From NCBI RefSeq assembly GCF_036030735.1, contig NZ_CP107928.1, positions 4,712,001 to 4,776,000 of the forward strand: DNA of 64,000 bases, read 5' to 3'. This DNA is from Streptomyces sp. NBC_00425 (GTDB taxonomy: Bacteria; Actinomycetota; Actinomycetes; Streptomycetales; Streptomycetaceae). Below the pieces are notes generated by a model. The model was not told the DNA's origin. It worked only from the letters and a program-made list of their open reading frames with translations, and searched no databases. Position 1 is the first letter of the stretch. The number at the start of each line of letters is the position of its first letter. The position numbers were made by a program, and so were the translations under genes. Positions 37,491 to 47,066 of the stretch are shown here, piece after piece.

Positions 37491-39746
37491 TTGGCTTCCG
37501 TACACACCGCCCGACGCCGACTCGGCGCCTGCGTCGCCACCGTTCTCGCCGTGACGGTCGGCGCCGGACTGCCGGCCGCTCCCGCGGCCGTGGCCGATCC
37601 CGCCGCGACGACCGCTCCCGTCGCGTCGACCGGGGCCGTCGCCACCACCGCCGGCGAGGCGGATCTGCCCCTCGGGGCCGACGTCGTCAGCACCGGCGAC
37701 ACCGGCTACCTCACCTCCCGGGTGGACGACTCCGGAGGCAGGGTTCTGGAGTGGCACAGGTACGCCGACGGCTCGGTGCTGCCGATCAGCACGGGCGCCG
37801 TGGGTCACGACAGCGCCTCCGACGTCGTCGTGACCGGCGACGGCGGCGGCACGGTCCATCTGCGGGACATGCGCGAAGGCGCGGCCTGGTCCGCGTCCTA
37901 CGACCTCGCGACCGAGTTCGCCCCCGGCGCGACACTCGTCGGAGTGGTCGGGGACAGCCTCTTCGTGAAGGTTCCGACCGGCAGCGGGGGCTACCAGGAG
38001 CTGTGGCAGCTCTCCCACGTCGACGGCGTCTCCCGGAAGACGAAACGCTCGGCCAACCCCTACAGCACGGACTTCAAGGTCGTCGCGTCCACGAGCGACG
38101 TGCTGATCGTCCTGAGCAGCAACCGGGTCTTCCCCAGCTCGTCGACCTTCCGGACCGAGTACTGGAAGACGCGCACGACCCTCGACGGCGACGCGGTGAT
38201 CGAGTCGGGCAGCAGGGCGAACATCGCCCCGTGGACCCAGGCCTCCACGGGCGCCCGCACCGCCGACTACGAGGCATGGGTCGAGTACCGGGCCGGCGCC
38301 ACCGAACTCGTCGTGGAGGGAACGCGCGTCCACCGCAGGTTCGCCCTGGACAGCTCCCTGAGCGGCGCCGTCATCGCCGGCATCACCAGGGACACCCTGC
38401 TCTACGGGGCCCCGGGCAGGGCGGCCGACGGGACGCCGAGCCCGCTGTACGCCCGGAGCGTCACCGACTCCACGGCCGCGCCGTACACCCTGCTGGAGCA
38501 CTTCTCCAGCGTGGCCCACGCGCCGGACGGCAGCCTGCTCGTGCGCGGCGCCACGGCCGACACCGACGGACTGTTCCGCGTCCGGGAGGGCGACGGCGGC
38601 CTGCCGGGCCTCACCCTCGTGGCGGACACGGGCCGGCTCAAGGCCGTCGAGGTGACCGGGTCGACGGTGCCCACCGCGGTGAGCCTGGAGAAGCCGGGCA
38701 CCACGGTCCCGCTGGAGTGGACGCTGTCCCGCGCGAACGCCACCGTGGACCTCACGCTCACCCACACGGCCACCGGCGGGAAGCTCACCGAGCGCCTGTC
38801 CCGGCCGGCCTCCGACGGCCGCTTCGGCTTCGTCTGGAACGGCCTCCTGGACGGCGTCAGCGCCCCGAACGGCGCCTACACCTGGCAGATCACCGCCACC
38901 CCGGCCGACGGCGTCGGCGCCCCGGCGACCGCCCGGGGGAGCATCCAGGTCTCGCGCCGGGCCGACCCGCACGACTTCACCGACAACGGCTCCACGGACG
39001 TCCTCGCCCGGGACGCCTCGGGCGTGCTGTGGCGGGACGACCTCTTCGACTGGTCGTCGGACGGCCGGGTGACCGTGGCCAGGCGGACGAGGGTCGGCAG
39101 CGGTTGGCAGGCCTACAACCAGATCGCGGCCGTGGGGAACATCGCCGGCACCCCGACGGGCGACCTCGTCGCGCGCGACGCCGCCGGCGTCCTGTGGATG
39201 TACCAGGGCAACGGCAGGGGCGGCTTCGCCACGCGCGTCAAGGTCAGCGCCGGCTGGCAGTCCTACAAGAAGATCACCGGTGGCAGCGACCTCACCGGGG
39301 ACGGCCGACCGGACCTCCTCGCCGCCGACGCCTCCGGCGTCCTGTGGCTCCACAAGAACACCGGCAGCTCGTCCGCCCCCTTCGCCGCCCGCGTCCGGCT
39401 CGGCGGCGGCTGGCAGATCTACGACCGGATCACCGCCGTCGGCGACATCGCGGGCAGCACGGCCGGCGACCTCGTGGCCCGTGACACCGCCGGCGTCCTG
39501 TGGATGTACCAGGGCAACGGCAAGGGCGGCTTCACCGCCCGGGTCAGGATCGGTTCCGGCTGGAAGGCCTTCGCGCACCTCGTCGCCGCCGGCGACGTCG
39601 ACGCCGACGGCCGCCCCGACCTGATCGCCCACGGCCCGAACGGCACGTACGTCTACCGCTCGACCGGCTCGGCCACAGCGCCGCTCGGCCGGCTGACGAC
39701 CGACCTCTACACGGGCGAGGGCGCCAGGTTCGACACCGTCCTCTGA
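37491..39746 (+). CDS. secreted FG-GAP/VCBS repeat protein
   Basis: 751 residues. TTG start with GAGGGA upstream; signal peptide LGACVATVLAVTVGAGLPAA ... AVADP. The first 450 residues form a probable beta-propeller or sheet domain. FlgD-like Ig fold at about 470-545 (NGAYTWQITATPADG). Then come five or six VCBS/FG-GAP units of about 50 residues (DNGSTDVLARDASGVLWR, GDLVARDAAGVLWMYQGNG, GDGRPDLLAADASGVLWLH, DVDADGRPDLIAHGPNGTY). It is an extracellular scaffold-like protein, abundant in Streptomyces; ligand unknown. A short run of ATGTGCC repeats lies just downstream. Confidence 0.85.
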   Translation: MASVHTARRRLGACVATVLAVTVGAGLPAAPAAVADPAATTAPVASTGAVATTAGEADLPLGADVVSTGDTGYLTSRVDDSGGRVLEWHRYADGSVLPISTGAVGHDSASDVVVTGDGGGTVHLRDMREGAAWSASYDLATEFAPGATLVGVVGDSLFVKVPTGSGGYQELWQLSHVDGVSRKTKRSANPYSTDFKVVASTSDVLIVLSSNRVFPSSSTFRTEYWKTRTTLDGDAVIESGSRANIAPWTQASTGARTADYEAWVEYRAGATELVVEGTRVHRRFALDSSLSGAVIAGITRDTLLYGAPGRAADGTPSPLYARSVTDSTAAPYTLLEHFSSVAHAPDGSLLVRGATADTDGLFRVREGDGGLPGLTLVADTGRLKAVEVTGSTVPTAVSLEKPGTTVPLEWTLSRANATVDLTLTHTATGGKLTERLSRPASDGRFGFVWNGLLDGVSAPNGAYTWQITATPADGVGAPATARGSIQVSRRADPHDFTDNGSTDVLARDASGVLWRDDLFDWSSDGRVTVARRTRVGSGWQAYNQIAAVGNIAGTPTGDLVARDAAGVLWMYQGNGRGGFATRVKVSAGWQSYKKITGGSDLTGDGRPDLLAADASGVLWLHKNTGSSSAPFAARVRLGGGWQIYDRITAVGDIAGSTAGDLVARDTAGVLWMYQGNGKGGFTARVRIGSGWKAFAHLVAAGDVDADGRPDLIAHGPNGTYVYRSTGSATAPLGRLTTDLYTGEGARFDTVL

Positions 39747-39951
39747 CCGTCCCCCGGCCCGCCCGGACGACCCGCGCTGCCGCCGCGGTCCGGGGGCAGC
39801 ATCCGTGTGCCGTGTGCCATGTGCCATGTGCCATGTGCCGCGCGCCGTCGAACCCCGTCCGACGGCCGTCGACGACACCGGGTGCTGTTCCCCGCTCCCC
39901 ATGGACGCCGTTTTGCCGGAACGGCAACAGGAGTCGCGTGACCGGGACACC

Positions 39952-40659
39952 ATGAGTGACGGTGGGCGCGTGACCGACGACATCGCAGGACCCCCCGCGT
40001 CCGACATCCCCTCCGGCATCCTTGCGGCCGCCGACGGCTACCTCGGAGACCCCGCCGTGCGGGCGGAGTGGGACGACCGGTACGCCGACCGGCACCAGTT
40101 GTGGAGCGGCCGGCCCAACGGCGCCCTCGTCGCCGAGGTCGCCGGGCTCACACCCGGGCGGGTGCTCGACGTCGGCTGCGGCGAGGGCGCGGACGCCGTC
40201 TGGCTCGCGCGCGGCGGCTGGGACGTGACCGCGCTCGAGGTCTCGGGCGTCGCGCTGGAGCGGGCGGCGGGGCACGCGCGGGACGCCGGCGTCACCGTTC
40301 GCTGGGTGCACGCCGAACTCACCGAAGCGGCGCTCCCGCCGGCCTCCTTCGACCTGGTCTCCGCGCAGTACCCGGCCCTGCTGCGCACCCCCGGCGCCGC
40401 AGCCGAGCGGGCGCTGCTCGCGGCCGTCGCGCCGGGCGGCGTGCTGCTGCTCGTCCACCACGCGGGGATGGACGAGCAGCAGCCCCACGACAGCGGCTTC
40501 GACCCCGCCGACTACGTCTGGCCCTCGATGGTCGCCGCTCTGCTCGACGACGACTGGTGCGTGGAGGCGGACGAGCGGCGGCCACGGGTGGCCCCCGAGG
40601 GCGGCGCCGGCGCGCACCACCACGACGACGTGGTGCTCCGGGCCCGCCGACTGCGCTGA
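39952..40659 (+). CDS. class I SAM-dependent methyltransferase
   Basis: 235 residues. SAM-binding motif I is VLDVGCGEGADAVWLA, followed by WDVTALEVSGVALERAAGHA and FDLVSAQYPALL (motif II region). The N-terminal WDDRYADRHQLWSGRPNGAL is characteristic of thiopurine/tellurite-type small methyltransferases common in actinobacteria. The substrate is unknown. The exact start is uncertain: in-frame alternatives are ATG 39901 and GTG 39970. Confidence 0.85.
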   Translation: MSDGGRVTDDIAGPPASDIPSGILAAADGYLGDPAVRAEWDDRYADRHQLWSGRPNGALVAEVAGLTPGRVLDVGCGEGADAVWLARGGWDVTALEVSGVALERAAGHARDAGVTVRWVHAELTEAALPPASFDLVSAQYPALLRTPGAAAERALLAAVAPGGVLLLVHHAGMDEQQPHDSGFDPADYVWPSMVAALLDDDWCVEADERRPRVAPEGGAGAHHHDDVVLRARRLR

Positions 40660-40783
40660 CGACATCGAGGGCGTAGGGGAAGCCCCCGGCTTCAAGCGGG
40701 ACGGCTACGACTACCGGGCAGTGAAGGCGTGCCTCGGCCGGTCTGGCATCCACATCACGGGACGCCGGACGCTCAGCCCGCGT

Positions 40784-41167
40784 TCAGTGGGTGAGGAGCC
40801 ACCAGATCCGGTCGTACGAGGCGACGTGGAAGAGGACCAGAATCGCCAGGCCCCAGATCGCGGTGCGCCGCATGTGAGCCGTGTGCAATGCAGCCACGGC
40901 ACCGAGGAAGACGGCGAGTTCGAGCACCAACCGCACCGGTCCAGGAGTCTCGACCTCGGTGTCCCCGGAACGCGCCTCGTCGCCCGAGACGGCGAAGGCC
41001 CCCCATGCCCAGCCGATGACGACGGGTACGGCGACGACCAGGATCCAGCGCCACGGGGACGCCGTCGTCCGCCAGGCCCACAACGCGAACGAACCCAGGG
41101 CAGCCAGTTCGAGCATGAACCGGAGACCGAGCATGACCGGGTTGTAGGCCAGGGCAACGGTTATCAC
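40784..41167 (-). CDS. YrdB-family membrane protein (DUF2568)
   Basis: 127 residues, four TM helices (PVMLGLRFMLELAALGSFAL, WILVVAVPVVIGWAWGAFAV, LVLELAVFLGAVAALHTA, AIWGLAILVLFHVASY), with the YrdB-type N-terminus NPVMLGLRFMLELAAL. GGAGG seven bases before the GTG supports this start. Function unknown. The 298-bp gap to the next fragment shows no gene. Confidence 0.8.
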   Translation of the reverse strand: MITVALAYNPVMLGLRFMLELAALGSFALWAWRTTASPWRWILVVAVPVVIGWAWGAFAVSGDEARSGDTEVETPGPVRLVLELAVFLGAVAALHTAHMRRTAIWGLAILVLFHVASYDRIWWLLTH

Positions 41168-41465
41168 TGCTGTGCCTCCACAGTGGTTGTCGTCGTGCAA
41201 TCAGCAAGATCGACGTCCGGGCGACGCACCAGCAGGCGGTAACCCCCTGGCGTTCCATCGGGACGCCATTCTCGATCTTCACCCCGGCTCGCACCAGCGC
41301 GACGAGGTGCAACGCGGTTCGCTGCTCGGCGACTTGCGCAGGTGCCCCCCTGCGCATTTCCGGAGACCCCTCCACCACGGCTGAAGAGCGTGTCGCCGCC
41401 GGCGATCTGTGGCCGACTCCCCCGCACTCTCCGCCCTCACCCACAGAGTGCGCGAAACCCGCGGC

Positions 41466-41598
41466 TCAGAGCGCTTCCCCGGATGGAACGACCGGCTCCC
41501 CCGCCCTACGCACCACCGGCAGAACACTCCACGGGAAGTTGATCCAGTCGTCCGTGCGCTTCCACACGTACTCGCACTTCACGAGTGACTGCGACTCT
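41466..41598 (-). pseudogene. C-terminal fragment of a phosphoribosyltransferase
   Basis: The frame ends SQSLVKCEYVWKRTDDWINF followed by PWSVLPVVRRAGEPV. This matches the C-terminus of an actinobacterial xanthine/hypoxanthine-type phosphoribosyltransferase whose N-terminal half lies about 4.1 kb away (45751-45981), on the same strand and in the right order. About 50-60 central residues, including the PRPP-binding loop, are missing, so the gene is dead. Confidence 0.75.
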
Positions 41599-41600
41599 GC

Positions 41601-41924
41601 CACTGCTACCGCGACCTCAAGATGCGCCGGGAGGCCGTCGAGCAAGCCCAGCGAGCGGTGGCCAGCACTGATCCGAAATACGCCCGCACCCTCGGTTTCT
41701 GCCGCATGGTGCTGGCCCAGAGCCAGCTGCTGAACGGAGAACTGGAGGCCGCCGTCACCGCCGCGAGTCTGGCAGTCGACGGCGGCGAATCTCTCCAGTC
41801 CTCCCGCTTTCAGCGCTACGTAAATGACTTTCAGAAGGAAGTCAGCATTCACGCCTCTAACCCGGCCGTCTCATCTTTCAACGAGAAAGTTCGCGAGGCA
41901 CTTTCGCGACTAGACGAAGAATGA
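41601..41924 (+). pseudogene. C-terminal TPR fragment of an XRE-type regulator
   Basis: The frame HCYRDLKMRREAVEQAQRAV ... RTLGFCRMVLAQSQLLNGEL ... SLQSSRFQRYVNDFQKEV is the tetratricopeptide C-terminus of a Streptomyces helix-turn-helix/TPR regulator family. The DNA-binding and central parts are missing. Its first codons abut the broken phosphoribosyltransferase fragment, marking the recombination junction near base 41600. Confidence 0.6.
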
Positions 41925-42026
41925 TACCAACTAGCAAAATTGCAGCTCGAACTCACATGATCACTGAGGCCGCATCTGCACTACGCCCGTCCTCTTTCCG
42001 AACCGGGATGTCCCTTGACTTAGGGG

Positions 42027-43430
42027 TCAGCTGGTCTTCAGAAGGTGCCCGCCGCTGTCATATACCTGGCCGGTGACAGCGTTCACGCGGTACATGTCAA
42101 CCACTGCCGCCTCCTGCGAAGCTTCACCCTTTCCAGTGCTGAGCCACGCCACGTTCACCAGCCAATTCGGCTGCCAGTTTCCGTCTCGCTCGACCGCTTT
42201 TACCGTGACTGCTTTAGCGTGAAATTCTGCATCAGTGTTTCCATTGTTGCGAATTTGTACCGCTACCGCCTTGTTTACCGCCTTTTCGGCCTGACCGGCG
42301 TCGAGTTTGACCTTGGGAAAGCTTGCCCGGGTCGGCCCAAGGGTGACGTCAACCTGAGATACACGCCCGACCCTGTCTATCTGGACGTCCAACATCCTGG
42401 GCATCAGAACGTTGTTGTGAACCCATCTCCAGGCCGTGATCCAGCCAAGTTCGGCGTTCTCGCCTACGGGGACCGTTTGTATCATGGTGGCGTCCATCGC
42501 CCACGGATACTTTCGCTGGGCGTACGACTTCGTGATACGAGAGGCTGCTGCATCGCTGGACGGGGCTTTCACGCCTTCCACCGGGTATCCCATGATGGTA
42601 GGCCGATCGCTGTTCTCCAGCTGTACGTTCAGGTGCTTCTTGTCCGGCCAGGAAAGGCTGCCGGTGCCGAAGTCTTCGGCGTGTCCCTCTTCACGGCTGT
42701 GCACGTTGAAGATGATGTTGGTGCATGAGGAGTCCCCACACGGCTGCTCATGCAGCTGCCCGATCTTGTAACGGTCTCCGAATGCCTCTTTCACGGCGGC
42801 CTCAACGGCCCGCTTCTGTCCGGAGTCTGCGTCGGCGAGGCTGCTGCCGTCATCGTTCGTGAGGTCGAGCATCGGGCGCGCGAATCCGGATCCGAGGAGG
42901 AGCAGCGCCGCGAAGGCGATCAACGTCCCCTTCATGCCCGCCTGCCAGGCGAGCGAGTGGCGGTTCGCGAGAACAATCGCAACGATTGCGAGCCCTACCA
43001 AACCTCCGATGATATTCATCTCGGCGTCCGAACTGTCGCATACGCGCCCTAGGCCATTGACGGTGGCCTGGGTGAACTCGATGGCCAGGGGCAGCGCGAT
43101 GACGCCGAATAGGACTGGCAGCGGGCGACGTATGGCCAAGAGAGCACATACGCCGACGGGCACCATCATGGCAAGGTCCCACAACCCTTGCGTGGTGCGG
43201 AAAGGCTCGGCGATCTCATGGTTAAGGACGCATGCGCCGCTGGCCGAGCCACCGCCCATAAAAGTGACACCGAGGACGCCGGTGAGAACAAAGGCGAGTC
43301 CGGACCACCATACTCCGTGAGGGTTGCTCCGTTTATGGGCGAGCGTCCACGCTGTGCCGCCGCAAATAAGGCCGATGAATGTACACACGGCCAGATAGCC
43401 GATGTGGTGCTGGAAGGTCGCGGAAAACAC
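42027..43430 (-). CDS. VanZ-domain membrane protein with long extracytoplasmic C-terminus
   Basis: 467 residues. The N-terminal 190 residues carry about six TM helices with the VanZ pattern (ACVLNHEIAEPFRTTQGLWD, PLAIEFTQATVNGLGRVCDS, NIIGGLVGLAIVAIVL). VanZ proteins are linked to glycopeptide tolerance and other membrane functions. The C-terminal 270 residues are soluble, hydrophilic and low in identifiable motifs, with one Cys pair (QPCGDSSCTN). The base composition is more AT-rich than the flanks, consistent with transfer. GTG start. Confidence 0.7.
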   Translation of the reverse strand: MFSATFQHHIGYLAVCTFIGLICGGTAWTLAHKRSNPHGVWWSGLAFVLTGVLGVTFMGGGSASGACVLNHEIAEPFRTTQGLWDLAMMVPVGVCALLAIRRPLPVLFGVIALPLAIEFTQATVNGLGRVCDSSDAEMNIIGGLVGLAIVAIVLANRHSLAWQAGMKGTLIAFAALLLLGSGFARPMLDLTNDDGSSLADADSGQKRAVEAAVKEAFGDRYKIGQLHEQPCGDSSCTNIIFNVHSREEGHAEDFGTGSLSWPDKKHLNVQLENSDRPTIMGYPVEGVKAPSSDAAASRITKSYAQRKYPWAMDATMIQTVPVGENAELGWITAWRWVHNNVLMPRMLDVQIDRVGRVSQVDVTLGPTRASFPKVKLDAGQAEKAVNKAVAVQIRNNGNTDAEFHAKAVTVKAVERDGNWQPNWLVNVAWLSTGKGEASQEAAVVDMYRVNAVTGQVYDSGGHLLKTS

Positions 43431-43478
43431 GGCGCGGTTCCTTGCGTGGTCAGGTCGAGGCGAGCGGGACTGGGGGCA

Positions 43479-43504
43479 AGGCCCCGCCCTGACGGGCGGG
43501 GCCT
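43479..43504 (-). terminator. hairpin terminator after the small secreted protein
   Basis: Perfect 11-bp arms (43479-43489 and 43494-43504) with loop TGAC, 14 bases past the stop codon. Confidence 0.75.
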
Positions 43505-43517
43505 ATGGGGCTCTGGT

Positions 43518-43928
43518 TCAGCAGTGCGAGGTAGGCGTCTGGTACGTGCTGCCAGCGCTCATCAGGCCGATTATGTTCGAGCAGTAGGCGTTTTCCCCCA
43601 GCGCCCACGTGCGGAGCCTCGTCTGGCCTGAGCTGATGGAGCCGACGCTGGTGTAGTGGCTGGTCCCCGAGCGCGAGTAACCAAGCTTGATGGAGATAGC
43701 AGATCCACCGGACTTGTAGTACTCGGTGCCGACGATGCCGCTCGAACCCTGCTTAACGGCCAGGATGCCGTTGTCGAGCGTGCTGCACCGATGCATGGGC
43801 TCGTTGCTGGCGGCGTAGCCAGAACTGTCACAGTAGGTGATGGCCGAGGCGGTCGGCGCGCTGACCATGACAGATCCTGCTGCTATAACAAGGGCGGTGA
43901 GAGTGACGTTGGCAATTCTGCGACGCAT
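43518..43928 (-). CDS. small secreted protein with four mature cysteines
   Basis: 136 residues. Signal peptide MRRRIANVTLTALVIAAGSV ... APTASA. The mature domain of about 105 residues is Ser/Thr/Gly/Tyr-rich and has four Cys (ITYCDSSGY, HRCSTLDNG, AYCSNIIG, SHC), which fits two disulfides. AGGGG five bases before the ATG supports this start. No family recognised. It is carried on the inserted segment next to the VanZ gene. Confidence 0.65.
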   Translation of the reverse strand: MRRRIANVTLTALVIAAGSVMVSAPTASAITYCDSSGYAASNEPMHRCSTLDNGILAVKQGSSGIVGTEYYKSGGSAISIKLGYSRSGTSHYTSVGSISSGQTRLRTWALGENAYCSNIIGLMSAGSTYQTPTSHC

Positions 43929-44585
43929 GGGATCCCCTATGTAATGCACATGTCAACCTCGCCGCTGCACGGAGAGGCGGTGCTGGGTGAAGGTCTTGTG
44001 ATCACCCGATCACATGCCGAATCCCCAGTAAAGATCATTTGACTATTTCATGGGATTCACCTGAGCTTCCTCTGAGGTTCGATCCGTTAGGGGCTGTTTT
44101 CGGTCGTGATCAAAGCCGACTTTCAGGCCACGGACGGAATGCCGGCGCGGTAGGACGTTGGTGTGACGCGTGCACAACTCACCGCAGAGGGAGCCTGGCC
44201 CTATCCGGGAACCCGCCGGAACTCTCCGCTCGGTATAGAGCGTAAAGAGAATCGCCCCAGACCCGATGACGCCGAAGAGAACCATCCCTATCGGAGCAGC
44301 CCTGGTCTTCTATGGGATTTTCCAAGTCGCGCCGCCTCATGTCTTGCTCTGCGGGGACACCACATACCGGGCGGGTCTGAGATGCGGATACGGCCACACC
44401 GAACCCGGTAAGAAGCGAAGGTCTGGAACGATACTGAAGATAAGGTCTTGGTGAGCAAATCTTCGTACGCTTGACTAAATCGCAGCTCCAGGAAGCAAGC
44501 AACCCGGGATCTCGTTCAAGGGTCCTCCTTCATCCGGCTCAAAGGTGTGACAGAGCTGGACCAAGGATCCGCAATGCTGCGGAAG
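43929..44585. other. gene-poor gap, possible IS5-type transposase relic
   Basis: No intact gene. From the GTG at 44162 the frame begins VTRAQLTAE, like the VTRAQLTDAEW start of actinobacterial IS5-family transposases, but the rest is scrambled. A candidate element end (GGGGCTGTTTTCGG) lies about 70 bases upstream. The assignment is weak. Confidence 0.3.
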
Positions 44586-45501
44586 CTACCAAGGACGCCA
44601 GTCGCGTGGGGCACCTTCGTTGCGAAGCCCAGAAATGCGCCGGCGATACTCGGCTGACGTTGCCTCGTCTTCCTGAACGTTCTGCATCAGCCACGTGGTC
44701 ATGCCGAACTCTTGGATGCCGCGCAACGTCTCGTATCCCTGCCAGTCGTACAGGTCGCGTCCATAGGCAGCCACAAACTCGGCGTACTGTTCATCGGTCT
44801 GCCAGCCAAGGCTGTGATGCTCCACCGCCGTGACCATCAGGTCCCACTCCGGATGGTCGTAGCAGAAGGCTTCGAAGTCGATCAGGGTCACTCGCCCGTG
44901 ATCGTCCACCATGAGGTTCTGCACGTGGGCATCCCCATGCACCGGCCCCTTCCGCGTCTCGAACCGCAACTCGGCGTACCGGTCCTGAAGCTCCCGCCAT
45001 CGCTTCCGCAGGAAGGTCCTGTCGTCGTCCGGAATCACGGCCCGGTCGAGCCGCAGCTGTTGCTTGTCGAACGGTGCGAAGGACGGGAGTACGAGCCCAT
45101 CAGGGACAGTCAGTGAGTGAAGATCCCGCAGGATCCCGCCCAGCTCTCCATACGTCGCCTTGCGGTCGCCCTCGATGATCAGATGCCAGAACGTCACCGG
45201 GTGGCCATCGATCAAAAGCGGCTGCTCCAGGTCGTCGATGATGCGAGCAGCCGGGAACCCCTCCGCGGCCAGCCAGCGCGACACCGCCACTTCTGTGCGG
45301 GCCGTACGCAGCCACTCTTCCCCCCGCGCCACCCGCACGATGGACTGGAACGGAGGAAAGCCGGAACAACGCGTTTTCTCCGAGGCGGATCAGCTCTGCA
45401 CCTCTGTCGTCGAGCCCCGCAGCCCGGCACGCGGTAACCATCACTCGCGTTGCCCTCGCCGACGTGAACCCCTCTTGCGTTCGAGCAGCGTCAGCCGCCA
45501 T
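44586..45501 (-). pseudogene. frameshifted aminoglycoside-phosphotransferase-family gene
   Basis: The downstream part contains the kinase-like motifs GPVHGDAHVQNLMV (HGDxHxxN) and LIDFEAFCYDHPEWDLM. The upstream part, in another frame, reads CRAAGLDDRGAELIRLGENA followed by LFRLSS, the expected N-terminus. The frames join if one extra base is removed near 45342, turning PV-HRAGG into PV-IVRVARGEEWL. It is a single-base frameshift or sequencing error. Members phosphorylate small substrates, often antibiotics or choline-like compounds; the substrate here is unknown. Confidence 0.75.
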
Positions 45502-45750
45502 GCCCGTACCAGCTCCCCTAGTCGCGCGCGATCAACCGGCGCACGCTCAGGGGTGACCAACCCCGCGTACACCGGACACAAGCACGACCGTACCCAGAGC
45601 CCCCAAGTCACGACGAGAGGGCATCTAGGGGTCAGCACCTACTCAGCACACGGACCATGATCAGTGACAATCAACGCAAACGAGCAGCAAGATTAAAGTA
45701 ACCCTACAGGCCACCTCATCTGCCCGTTTGCCGAGGTCAGTCACTGAGTG

Positions 45751-45981
45751 CTAAGCAGCCAGCCCGAAGTACTCGACGTTCACCAGGTGGAGGTTCTTGC
45801 AGTCGAGGGCGTAGGCGAGCCCGCCGGCGACGAAGACGCCCCCACGGGCGATGCTCAGCACGACGTCCGGGACGAACCCGTCGTCCGCGATGGTCTGCGC
45901 GAGCTCCCGGACGGCCGTCCCGAACTGCTCGTAGGTGAGGTTCTCGCGCGCCGGCTCCGCGCCGTCCGGACCGCCGCTCAC
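45751..45981 (-). pseudogene. N-terminal fragment of the broken phosphoribosyltransferase
   Basis: 77 codons: ENLTYEQFGTAVRELAQTIA, GFVPDVVLSIARGGVFVAGG and LAYALDCKNLHLVNVE, then an abrupt end (YFGLAA-stop). This is the N-terminal half of a purine-type phosphoribosyltransferase; the PRPP loop would follow. The GTG start overlaps the dcd stop (GTGA), so it was the second gene of a dcd operon. Its C-terminus lies at 41466-41598. Confidence 0.8.
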
Positions 45982-46553
45982 ACCTGGGTCCGGTGGAAGT
46001 TCAGGAACGACCGGGACGCCGTCGGCCCGCGCTGTCCCTGGTACCGGGAGCCGTAGCGGTCGCTGCCGTACGGGAACTCGGCCGGCGAGCTGAGCCGGAA
46101 CATGCACAGCTGCCCGATCTTCATACCGGGCCACAGCTTGATCGGCAGGGTGGCGAGGTTGGACAGCTCCAGCGTCACGTGCCCGGAGAAACCGGGGTCG
46201 ATGAACCCCGCGGTGGAGTGGGTGACCAGCCCGAGCCGCCCGAGCGAACTCTTGCCCTCGAGTCGCGAGGCGAGATCGTCGGGAAGGCTGACGACCTCAT
46301 ACGTGGAGGCGAGCACGAACTCCCCGGGGTGGAGGATGAACGGCTCGTCGCCCTCGGGCTCCACCAGCCGGGTCAGGTCGGCCTGCTCCACGGACGGGTC
46401 GATGTGCGGGTAGCGGTGGTTCTCGAACACCCGGAAGTAACGGTCGAGTCGCACGTCGATGCTCGACGGCTGCACCATGGATTCGTCGTAGGGATCGATC
46501 CGTACCCGTCCGGCGTCGATCTCGGCCCGGATGTCCTTGTCTGAGAGAAGCAC
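45978..46553 (-). CDS. dcd: dCTP deaminase
   Basis: 191 residues, full length. It deaminates dCTP to dUTP (or on to dUMP in bifunctional forms) for thymidylate synthesis. Key blocks: [56 protein letters not shown] and [16 protein letters not shown], and the C-terminal [15 protein letters not shown] nucleotide-binding tail. Its stop codon overlaps the start of the broken phosphoribosyltransferase gene. Confidence 0.97.
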   Translation of the reverse strand: MLLSDKDIRAEIDAGRVRIDPYDESMVQPSSIDVRLDRYFRVFENHRYPHIDPSVEQADLTRLVEPEGDEPFILHPGEFVLASTYEVVSLPDDLASRLEGKSSLGRLGLVTHSTAGFIDPGFSGHVTLELSNLATLPIKLWPGMKIGQLCMFRLSSPAEFPYGSDRYGSRYQGQRGPTASRSFLNFHRTQV

Positions 46554-46634
46554 GTCCCGAGGATACGCAAGGCGCGCGGAGCGACCACCATCGGACGACT
46601 CCGCGCGCCAGGGCCTGCCGTTCTCCGCCCGCCG

Positions 46635-46802
46635 CTACCGCTTCTCGAGCGTCACCGGCACGGCACTGCGCAACCGGGCACACCGAGGACACCGGACGAG
46701 CCGTCCGGGACCGAGCCGCTCGGCCTGCTGCATCGGGAACGAAGCGGTGCTGAACACGTGCCCGTCGGCACAACGGACGACGGTGCGCTCCATCAAGTCC
46801 AT
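46635..46802 (-). CDS. small zinc-ribbon-like protein
   Basis: 55 residues. MDLMERTVVRCADGHVFSTA starts it, and VRCPRCARLRSAVPV ends it. The C...H and CPRC residues suggest one zinc site. GAAGGG is placed well for this ATG. Small actinobacterial proteins of this kind are common; role unknown. Confidence 0.65.
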   Translation of the reverse strand: MDLMERTVVRCADGHVFSTASFPMQQAERLGPGRLVRCPRCARLRSAVPVTLEKR

Positions 46803-47066
46803 GAGTCCCTTCCCCAAGAGCCGCGTCCGGCTGCTGCTCGCCGGACACCGAAAGCCACATTACGGGACGAACGGGACGACCCTCCAGGCGGCACTCCGAC
46901 CCCGCCCGACCCCACTTCCACGCGACCACCGTACGCCCCAACTCCGGTCGCCCACACACCGATCCCTCCCCCGGAACGCAGGCGGACCCCGAGGCTTCAT
47001 CGCCCGGGGCCCGGCATGAGGTAGAGTGACGGAGCGTTCCGACGCCGGTTCAGACCGACGTCTTAC

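Larger units (their letters stand above)
41600..45770. other. inserted segment that splits the phosphoribosyltransferase gene
   Basis: Everything between the two halves of the phosphoribosyltransferase gene: a TPR-regulator fragment, a VanZ-domain protein, a small secreted protein, a possible transposase remnant and a frameshifted phosphotransferase. Several parts are visibly more AT-rich than the surroundings. I see no integrase and no clear terminal repeats, so this looks like replacement by recombination rather than simple transposition. Confidence 0.55.

Noticed and set aside
39806..39845. Short ATGTGCC repeats as a CRISPR-like or iteron array
   Set aside because: Only about three imperfect copies without spacers; no CRISPR array or cas gene seen anywhere in the window.
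40681..40780. GYDYRAVKACLGRSGIHITG frame resembling an IS5-type transposase end
   Set aside because: Too short, and key residues cannot be aligned by eye with confidence.
44043..44285. 80-codon minus-strand frame
   Set aside because: No ribosome site or family; it overlaps the possible transposase relic on the other strand.
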